A DNA stretch of 64,000 nt. Origin: GWE2-42-39 sp963662895. GTDB taxonomy: Bacteria; Bacteroidota; Bacteroidia; Bacteroidales; Prolixibacteraceae. Numbering within the stretch: position 1 is the stretch's first letter; the number at the start of each line of letters is the position of its first letter. The notes under the pieces were generated by a model. That model had not been told where the DNA came from. It saw nothing but the letters and a program-made list of their open reading frames with translations, and ran no database searches. The DNA is taken from the NCBI GenBank assembly GCA_963662895.1, contig OY759981.1, positions 2,666,001 to 2,730,000 of the forward strand, given 5' to 3'. Below are positions 57,501 to 61,847 of the stretch, one piece after another. Both the position numbers and the translations under genes were made by a program.

Positions 57501-60500
57501 GGATGCCACAGCTACGGATAATTGTAATCTGGCAAACCTTGTCTGTGAGTTAACCGGAGCAACAACAGGAACGGGAATTTCTTCGTTGAATGCAGTTGTG
57601 TTTAACCCGGGAGTAACCACTGTTATCTGGACAGCCATCGATGATGAAGGAAATTTCAGTACTTGCAGTTATACCGTAACAGTTAGCGAAGACCTTTCCT
57701 TTTTGGCACAGCCGCAAGACCAGACCGTGTGTGAAGGCAGTGATGCCTTCTTCTCGGTTACGGCTTCAGGAACAGGCGGAACTCCAACCTACCAGTGGCA
57801 GGTGGATACCGGCAGCGGGTTTGCAGATATTCCAGGTGAGACTTCAGCTTCACTCACCCTAAGTTCTGTTACAACCAGTATGGATTCGTACCAGTATCAA
57901 GTAATTATTAACGGGACTTGCGGAACTGATAACCTGACCAGTGATGCAGCGACTTTAACAGTTATTGCCCGTCCGACGGCGCCCACCGGATTAACCAGCC
58001 AGAGTTTTTGTTCGGCTGACGATCCCACAATAGACGATATCAGTATAACCGGGACAAACATCACCTGGTACGATGCTTCTTCCGGCGGAAATATTGTCGA
58101 AGGTTCCACTTCGCTGGTTGATGGGACAACGTATTACGCAAGCCAGACAGTTAATGGCTGCGAGTCGTCACGCCTGGGCGTAACAGTCACTGTCAACGCA
58201 ACTGTAACGGCAAGTGTTAGTATTGCCGCTTTGCCTTCTGGTTCAATTTGTGAAGGGACAAGTGTAACCTTTACAGCTACGCCTGTTAACGGAGGAGATA
58301 CTCCTTCCTGGCAGTGGTATAACGGAAGCGAAGCAATAAGCGGGGAGACCGGATCAACCTATACTTCTTCATCATTATCTGACGGTGATGTCATTTCAGT
58401 GCAGATGACATCCAACGCAACCTGTGTGACAGGAAGCCCTGCAACCAGCAATTCAATAACTATGTTGGTTTCTCCGCCTACAGTAGGGGGGGGAATCACT
58501 GGAAGCGTTTCGGTTTGTTACGGGACCAATAGTACTTTGCTTACCTTATCCGGTAACACAGGTTCGGTAGCGAACTGGCAGTATTCGACCGATGGGAGTA
58601 ACTGGACCGATATTAGCAATACCACTACAAGCTATACAGCAACCAACCTGACAGTTACTACTCAGTATCGCGCCGTAGTACAAAGTGGTACATGTGATGA
58701 GGCTTATTCATCTGTCGCAGCAGTTATTGTTGATGAAACACCCCCGGTCATTTCAGATTGTCCTTCTGATATTACGGTGAATGTTGACCACGGCCTTTGT
58801 ACAGCCGTGGTTAGCTGGACCATCCCAACCGTAACCGACAATTGCGGTATTCAAAGTTTTAATGTGGTTGCCAGCGCGGGAGAAGAAATTACCGAACCTG
58901 TTTCAGGTACCCACCAGGCAACTATTACCGTGGGAACCACCTCCATTACCTATACGGCGACCGACACCAACGGCAACACTGCAACCTGTTCGTTCACTGT
59001 TACAGTGAACGATAACATCGTTCCGGTGATCAGCAATTGTCCGTCAGATGTTACCGTGTCAACATTAGATGATTTACCGGCAGCAGAAACGAATCCTGCA
59101 AATATTGCAAGCGATAATTGCGGGTTAAGCTCCGTTTCTCACGACGATGCAACCTCCCTGTCATGCCCCAGGACAATAACAAGAACCTATACGGTTACCG
59201 ATATTCACGGGAATGAAGCCACCTGCTCACAAACAATAACCGTGACCGATGCTCCGTGCATCGATGCGTCGCTGTGTTCTAATGAAACAAGCACCAATTT
59301 AATTACCGGCCCGCCATCATCGGGAACAGGAACTTTATATATCCAAACAATAGCGGTTTGCAGCAATACCACCTACGAAGTGAAACTGGCCGGCGTTTCA
59401 GGTATTGATCCGCTTGATTTCGATGTGATCCTTGATGGCGACTATGTAAACGATGATGCGATGTACCAGGATGGGTTCACCTATGGTTTCAAGTTTAAAA
59501 CCGGATCGGCGGCGACCAGTGTCGACCTGTCTCTGGAGAACAACGATACCAACTCTCTGACTGTTTCAGGCATCAGCTTTGCCCATTGCGGGCCTTCTGT
59601 TTCGATTGCTATTACCGAACAACCGGTCTGTGCCGGGGCAACCGCCGCTCTTACGGCCACGGTAACCGGCAGCGGCAACTATGTGTACCAGTGGCAGGAA
59701 AGTTCCGACGGGGGAACAACATGGAATGATTTAACCGATGGTCCTGAAGTTTCAGGGGCGACAGGTACCGTGTTGTCATTTACATCCTGGACAGAAGGAA
59801 ACCTTTACCGCATCGTGGTCTCGGAAACTATTGCCGGGCTGGATGATACCGATTGTTCCATCCGGTCGGACACGCTGTCGATAAGCCCCAGCGACAGTGA
59901 AGGCCCGGTTTACCAAAACAGCTTTATCAGCCAGTTTAGTTTCAATGGCAGTAGTTATACCTATACAGCCTGCGACAATGGTACCAATATTTTTGACTTA
60001 CTGGGCCTCGGCAATACAGAAGTTATAGACAATTGTTCTGATTTTGAAAATCTAATATTAACCTATTCAATAAATGGAGGGACTTATGAAAATGGAGACG
60101 CAAGCGCTTATTTTTTCCAGACCGGGACTACCACCGTAAGCTATAAAGCGGTGGATGAAAAAGGAAATGAAACAACGTTCGAATTTACCGTAGTGGTCAG
60201 TGAAAACCCGGAACTGACCAGCATAACAACCGATGGGACCGAATCTGCGGACGGTTCCGGCTACAGGCCTTATCAGGGCTCACAGCATACCTATACTGTG
60301 GATGGTGGCACTGCCACTTCCGGCAGCGACTACACATGGAAAGTCCTTGATAAGGACAACGCGGAACTGGCAACAGATAACGCCGATACATATTCAATCA
60401 ACACGACCAATCCGGCGGAAGTCGTGATTACCTGGGGTACGTCCATCCCAACTTCGGGTAATAATTACACGATCGTGGTAATGGAAACCAACAGCGAAAC

Positions 60501-60909
60501 AGGCTGTTACACCGAAAGTGAACGAACGGTGACTATTTTGGAGAACACTTTTAATGCAACGGTTGCTGACAAAGGAAATGCATGTCATACACCTCAGTCT
60601 TCAAACACTCTGATCGATTGGGACATTACCAAAACAGGAGGTGCTGATACCTGGTACTTCAGCTATAAAATATTTATTGACGACGTGGAAATTAATTATA
60701 CCTCCGAAGGAATTACCCCGGTTGATGTGGAAGTTACAGGCAGTTCATATACTCTGGATTACTTGTACCCGAACACAACGGATGCGGAAAAAACCCTGCG
60801 TTTTGAGATTTACGATGTGTACGATATGCACAATACAGGTGAAACAACGACTTCGGATAATTCCGATGAAGTGACCTTATTCGAAAAACCTTCAATACAA
60901 TTTGAATGA
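45589..60909 (+). CDS. Giant modular surface protein (SprB/HYR/Ig/LamG/lectin modules)
   Basis: A 5106-residue predicted secreted adhesin. After two tandem signal-like hydrophobic stretches (residues 1-32 and about 48-75) comes a glycine-rich domain (about 100-250). Further modules, in approximate order: Ig/Big-like repeats (265-800), Calx-beta (806-921), calcium-type DxDxDG repeats (925-947), an L-type lectin-like domain (951-1159), repeat A1 (1181-1348), a PA14-like domain (1565-1778), more DxDxDG repeats (1780-1841), repeat A2 (2028-2195), a carbohydrate-binding-like domain (2380-2613), Ig-like modules (2700-3150), HYR domains (near 3155, 3842, 3945, 4384, 4477), SprB-type repeats (3442-3514 and 3525-3835, the second interrupted by LamG 3553-3788), and a PKD-like C-terminal part. 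I see no T9SS sorting domain at the end (SDEVTLFEKPSIQFE). It probably serves attachment to glycans or particles, possibly gliding. No stop or frame break was seen. Confidence 0.9.
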   Translation: MKRLLPILKNNGFFLLPFSFLLFGFSGMVKGQTASSLTNNSGQKFYARFPYIKQKIKQLVLVILSTLFFSVHSLSQTQSQTFTSSGTFTVPTGVTSVKVECWGGGGAGGGSTFNRFGGSGGGGGGYTASVLTVTPGQTISYTVGAGGTGEDGANGTDGTASSFLSLTANGGSGGERNRGTAGAGGSATGGVINTTGGTGSAGSNKGGDGGDGANGGDGGKGTSNEDGEDGTAPGGGGGGGEQYWSYNMAGGDGADGQIAVTYLPSISGTTTVCAGSSTTLSNTVSGGTWSSTTPSVVTINSSTGVVTGISGGTSVITYSVESGIFGYYLTVTTTVTVQESVGGTISGTSAICLWDAVSLTLSGYTGTILRWERNINSAGWTNTRGGTNPTFSETPYPSGTWQYRVAVQDGSCSEAYSEVFSVTVSPATVGGWMSTSNSNSVCLGSSIGTLTLNGSTGDIFRWEKRIDSGSWVNISNTATTYTEVPESAGKWEYRALVQSGSCSSAYSGTVSRTVVSSGAISLGENPSICRGTTSASLPYSVTEGNPDSYSIDFDDAANAAGFGDFTGWSLSESPISINVPWNVAAGTYNGSLSVEMSGCSGSPLSFTITVNPEPTLTGVSLASPACVGSGAVISLTGLVPNSTSTIEYSINNVSQPPVTGVVADGSGVATFTSADLTLTDDGKTLKVTDITITSATPNCSASFWADNSCTVTVMVLPGAAGSITGDQIVSSGQSNVSYSVSSVSNATSYGWEYSGIGVTVNNGTTNSITIDFASNATSGNLTVWGVNSCGNGTVSASFPITVLSESEVTVTASDATASETGSDPGEFTIDLGTVNNTGSAVVVSFNVTGTATASADYQSIGTSVPIPDGSKTAVIAVTGIVDDTQIEGNETVIITLTGTNNSLFTVNTTPATVTITDNDSPQNADTDGDGVFDVNDLDSDNDGITDCAEKGLDGLTVGNAFVISGNASVVSATQVQLTPEAGYMRGTAMYVNQIDFTESFNFSFEAYLGDNNGADGIAIVFHNDPAGVNAIGADGEGMGASGIQNGIVLELDTYQNTNQGDPVGDHGCIWESDNIANRITNPIEVGELENNAWHPVLVNWDAPTNTISYSVNGITAGQYTGDIVTNYFEGNSIVYFGFSAATGGEKNVHSIRFSDLCSLSAVIDTDNDGIPDYLDLDSDGDGCNDVIEAGFTDGNNDGLLGGAPVTVDTNGLVTSGTDGYTQPADADGNGVFDFQEAGVSPSISVQPQDATVVEGGTATFSVTASTTSYQWEYSTDGGANWTDVPEGGIYSGTETATLTITNVTASLSGNRYRVFLGTIGYACGTELTSDAGILTVSSCIASQPSSVTVNAGRSTSFSVTSSASGSLSYQWQISTDDGSTWNNITAAGSDPVYSGYTTETLILTGVVTANDGYQYRCVVSGDCSGTSDAATLNVLVAGEHDPIAVVIIDNIVKPSTISVGETVCITFDVHNLGPDATINPVTWSFEIPNNLLYVSSGSSSGITESGGALSATYPGSLAVDATQSYSICFTLDPSVTCPGSQIESVGAGDCGTSSGRITISGGTELSSGYLHFQRWNNWGTGGDEDDAADGSMMNNFLATDDAPFSTCGANQGRAPSTADIDLWYDDDHTNFDALVSYDDPTPNRTRVTWAWTGILVPSENGQYNFCGEDVDDSWSAWLTSGFDPASGESFDRSSASIIDEYNGWQGTGAQIGASSELKCGVPYWFRLVISSRNACSDSSPGGYTSAGFGESGSSTCSANWNAFITEPLGIAIEIDFSCDSDGDGIDDADDIDADNDGITDDAEGTGDTDGDGIPDRYDLDSDNDGIYDIVEGGGTDADFDGLVDGPWIDENQNGLYDLYDTFCNTITYSGNGLDVLSSTSTITYPLRIRYEPDALVSRFNNSGEVLVLQLDDVVPGGKTIAITHRRYSGSSYGSTNVKVEYSSDNLTWNTLTTLSTTSTTLANVTATPGGDAEYLRFTNNSNTYLPEIDAVSFSYTADKCPSNDGTPLDQDSDSDGILDAYELDSDDDGCNDVIEAGFTDGNDDGILGGTPVTVDANGVVSSGTDGYTEPADADNNGVFDFQEEGLFPSISVQPQDATVVEGGTATFSVTASAMTYQWEYSTDGGSNWTDVAEGGIYSGTETATLTITNVTASLNGNRYRVFLGTIGYACGTELTSDAGILTVSSCIASQPSSVTICAGGSTFFSVTAAGNASYQWQVSTNSGGSWTNIISQGYQPQYSGYTSSTLTLTGTVSSNDGYQYRCVIIGDCSDTSDAATLNVGTVDITYTLSASPGLIDVGGSSTLTLSDSEVGVNYQLRTGTTNIGSVVAGTGGAISFDPVSPTSSTQYNVLATIASGGCTSIQMTDIRTVIVNTGGMIIELNPCNGQPGVNFFTNSEFKTVSENTYQIPDQSAYPGVVLGYPLGSYTDYTYGLVDDANDPLPDGHYVIANSTRGMYCSPQNTSEVWLDTYDNTQQDGTGHMYIVNASYDPGEFYAEELTDLCENTKYEFSADIINLYASNWVPNGTEYLSYFPTNDQGDYYSILPNIDFMLDGQVALNTGNIMNDENWHTYGFTFRTGPGQTSVTLTMRNNSTGGIGNDIALDNIVMRSCGPVIEVEIETTLPVCSGVPVTMSAVLVATDYETPEYQWQISTDDGTTWNDISGATSSSYTSLDPEYGDQYRFVVGETTDNLSNTRCSVASDPVTITTIAGITGTTPGSVCGTGTVTLGAVATDGSTINWYDASTGGTLLQTGGTPSTYTTPSISTTTTYYMEAVNSGCISARTPVVATVNTTVTASVSISASTGISVCTGTNVTFTAIPTNGGDSPGYQWKVNGSNVGTDSPTYTTNSLTNGQTVTCVMTTSLSDCVAGSPATSNQITMTVGTNLPASVTIAADPGNTICSGTNVTFTATPVNGGAIPTYQWKKNGTNITGAVSDIYTSNSLADGDAITCVMTTSLSCATGSPATSNGITMSVSPASTITLSSAAGTDNQILCVNTAITAITYSTTEATGATFSGLPAGVTGSWASNTVTISGTPTASGTFDYTVTLTGGCGTTSRSGTITVTPASAAGPVSSDQEICSGSLPSDMTIASATGNIQWQEANDAAFTANVTNVGTNSTTLTGEQVGTLTETRYFRAVVTNGVCSPITSEIITVTVDETDPVFSDCPSNITVNVDAGECTYTHSGTAWDATATDNCNLESLVCELTGATTGTGIFSLNAVVFNPGVTTVTWTATDDKGNFSTCSYTVTVSEDLSISAQPQNQTVCEGSDAFFSVTASGIGGTPTYQWQVDTGSGFADIPGETSASLTLSSVTTSMDSYQYQVVVTGACGVDAVTSNAATLTVNTTVAASVSIAASPSFPICAGTSVTFTATPANGGDTPTYQWYNGSEAISGETGLTYTSSSLSDGDVISVQMTSNATCVTGSPATSNSITVSTTRLDFEQLMFIDEICYGENSGQILVELTGGTPNYSISVLNGSNIQVATYTSTSGEEHLFENLAPGTYTVNVTDNAGCAISYTSLINAAEDITISLNRLTNNACYEDENGAIDISVTGGTQGNYFLFDENSGDGTDAGTRIDVPYYSDLAIRYSGTLECWVKFRNSPQNYAVFIIKGNTTESEKYSLQLYNKQLAITLHKGTGGDVSSNYTYISGGTSPFPTGEWHHVAGTWDVDSSTGTGNMYLYLDGVQVETTSITTSDLPNTAGTDDAPLMIGRQYTNSAYQGFRFDGYIREVRVWDYQRSKVQIQSTMYSSLSGSETGLVAYLPIQDGSGTTIANEVTLSGANDGTVANGSPDYWESGYQHSWTGPDDFTATTEDLTGLATGEYTVTVTDVNNCTKTAQYTITSEDETAPVFSAGTPTSFSANTSDDGNTGDCQYTLSSTAFDISSSYVTDDCDFTLTHDYTGNGHSDDTTLNGAVFDAGTHTITWTASDLSGNSATHEVTITISDDENPVVTCETTNQTVNVNSGECTYRHSGTAWDATATDNCNLANLVCELTGATTGTGISSLNAVVFNPGVTTVIWTAIDDEGNFSTCSYTVTVSEDLSFLAQPQDQTVCEGSDAFFSVTASGTGGTPTYQWQVDTGSGFADIPGETSASLTLSSVTTSMDSYQYQVIINGTCGTDNLTSDAATLTVIARPTAPTGLTSQSFCSADDPTIDDISITGTNITWYDASSGGNIVEGSTSLVDGTTYYASQTVNGCESSRLGVTVTVNATVTASVSIAALPSGSICEGTSVTFTATPVNGGDTPSWQWYNGSEAISGETGSTYTSSSLSDGDVISVQMTSNATCVTGSPATSNSITMLVSPPTVGGGITGSVSVCYGTNSTLLTLSGNTGSVANWQYSTDGSNWTDISNTTTSYTATNLTVTTQYRAVVQSGTCDEAYSSVAAVIVDETPPVISDCPSDITVNVDHGLCTAVVSWTIPTVTDNCGIQSFNVVASAGEEITEPVSGTHQATITVGTTSITYTATDTNGNTATCSFTVTVNDNIVPVISNCPSDVTVSTLDDLPAAETNPANIASDNCGLSSVSHDDATSLSCPRTITRTYTVTDIHGNEATCSQTITVTDAPCIDASLCSNETSTNLITGPPSSGTGTLYIQTIAVCSNTTYEVKLAGVSGIDPLDFDVILDGDYVNDDAMYQDGFTYGFKFKTGSAATSVDLSLENNDTNSLTVSGISFAHCGPSVSIAITEQPVCAGATAALTATVTGSGNYVYQWQESSDGGTTWNDLTDGPEVSGATGTVLSFTSWTEGNLYRIVVSETIAGLDDTDCSIRSDTLSISPSDSEGPVYQNSFISQFSFNGSSYTYTACDNGTNIFDLLGLGNTEVIDNCSDFENLILTYSINGGTYENGDASAYFFQTGTTTVSYKAVDEKGNETTFEFTVVVSENPELTSITTDGTESADGSGYRPYQGSQHTYTVDGGTATSGSDYTWKVLDKDNAELATDNADTYSINTTNPAEVVITWGTSIPTSGNNYTIVVMETNSETGCYTESERTVTILENTFNATVADKGNACHTPQSSNTLIDWDITKTGGADTWYFSYKIFIDDVEINYTSEGITPVDVEVTGSSYTLDYLYPNTTDAEKTLRFEIYDVYDMHNTGETTTSDNSDEVTLFEKPSIQFE
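49129..49631 (+). repeat. Internal repeat A, copy 1
   Basis: 503 bases encoding the GCNDVIEAGFTDGN module and an Ig-like domain (PSISVQPQDATVVEGGTATF). It aligns with 51670-52172 at a constant offset of 2541 bases without indels; substitutions are concentrated in the first 200 bases. Confidence 0.92.
51670..52172 (+). repeat. Internal repeat A, copy 2
   Basis: Second copy of the module at 49129-49631, same length and frame. Confidence 0.92.
55111..55544 (+). repeat. Internal repeat B (HYR plus Ig-like), copy 1
   Basis: 434 bases encoding the end of a HYR domain (HSGTAWDATATDNCNL) and an Ig-like domain (YQWQVDTGSGFADIPGETSA). It aligns with 57469-57902 at a constant offset of 2358 bases. Confidence 0.92.
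55612..55872 (+). repeat. Internal repeat C (Ig-like), copy 1
   Basis: 261 bases encoding an Ig-like module (TYQWYNGSEAISGETGLTYT). It aligns with 58201-58461 at an offset of 2589 bases. More distant relatives of the same module lie at about 53960-54500. Confidence 0.9.
57469..57902 (+). repeat. Internal repeat B, copy 2
   Basis: Second copy of 55111-55544. It is followed by 231 bases (77 codons) more than in the first block before repeat C resumes. Confidence 0.92.
58201..58461 (+). repeat. Internal repeat C, copy 2
   Basis: Second copy of 55612-55872, in the same order after repeat B. Confidence 0.9.
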
Positions 60910-60962
60910 TGATAAAAAATGATAAACGAAAAATTAAATTAAATGTTAAACTAAATTTTTAC

Positions 60963-61727
60963 ATGATGAAAACAAAAATTCTTTCTTTTTTATTTCTGGC
61001 CGGGATGGTACTGGTCGGGATGAGTACGTATGCTGATGATGAGGTGAATGTTACCCCTGGAGGAACGTATACCTACAATGTCTCTCAAACAAATGGTAAT
61101 ACAACAGGTGCTGTATTTCATTGGTCTATTAGTCCTGGGATTGCAGGTACTGATTATACTGATATTACATCAGAAACAGGTGAATCCGTATCAGTATCTT
61201 GGAATACTGCTGGTTCTTATACCATTTCTGTATATGTGGTTGATGGAACTGGCTGTCAGTCTGAAACAAAAACCTTGGATGTAACTGTCAATGATACTCA
61301 ATTCTGTGTAGATGCTGCTAATGCAACTAACAAACAGACCTGTTCTCTCATAGATGGACCAGCAAATGGGAACACTACTTTCACTTCATGGGGTACTCCT
61401 GAAAATACTCAATTCGATGTAAGTGTAACAGATCCTGCTATAGTTGGAAATTATACGATTCATTACAATGCAACTGATGGTACAAATCCAACTGGTGATT
61501 TAACAGCTACGGTTACAACTACAGCAATAGGTACTACAGCTACGCAGTCAATAACGATAAGTCATGCAACACATCCTGACTTATTTACCAATACTGGAAC
61601 TACAGATAAAACTGTTACAATTGAAGTAACCAAGATCGTTGATCCTAACTCTGTAGATATTACTGCAAACTGTGGAACAACAAGTTATGATGTCATTGTT
61701 TCTCCACAGCCAATAATTGCTTTTTAA
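60963..61727 (+). CDS. Secreted PKD-like protein following the giant gene
   Basis: A 254-residue protein with a Sec signal (MMKTKILSFLFLAGMVLVGM...YA). A longer frame from 60906 overlaps the end of the giant gene but its first 19 residues are a basic, AT-rich leader, so I choose 60963 (60966 equally possible). The body has a PKD-like domain (TYTYNVSQTNGNTTGAVFHW ... GCQSETKTLDVTV) followed by a Cys-containing beta-rich domain ending SPQPIIAF. This order parallels the last part of the giant protein. Base composition is more AT-rich than in the giant gene. Role unknown; probably a partner or subunit of the surface structure. Confidence 0.85.
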   Translation: MMKTKILSFLFLAGMVLVGMSTYADDEVNVTPGGTYTYNVSQTNGNTTGAVFHWSISPGIAGTDYTDITSETGESVSVSWNTAGSYTISVYVVDGTGCQSETKTLDVTVNDTQFCVDAANATNKQTCSLIDGPANGNTTFTSWGTPENTQFDVSVTDPAIVGNYTIHYNATDGTNPTGDLTATVTTTAIGTTATQSITISHATHPDLFTNTGTTDKTVTIEVTKIVDPNSVDITANCGTTSYDVIVSPQPIIAF

Positions 61728-61737
61728 TAACTAACTC

Positions 61738-61782
61738 TTAAGAATGGCCGGATAGCCCGGCCATTCATTCTTAAATTTTTTT
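61738..61782 (+). terminator. Rho-independent terminator
   Basis: GAATGGCCGG and CCGGCCATTC form a 10-bp GC-rich stem with a 5-base loop (ATAGC), extended by a TTAAG/CTTAA outer part, followed by seven T (61776-61782). It lies just after the stop at 61727, so transcription of the giant gene and its small follower probably ends here. Confidence 0.88.
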
Positions 61783-61847
61783 GAGATGAGATAAAATGAA
61801 GATCATTAGTCATTAGTCAATCATAAATAATCAATCATAAATCATAA

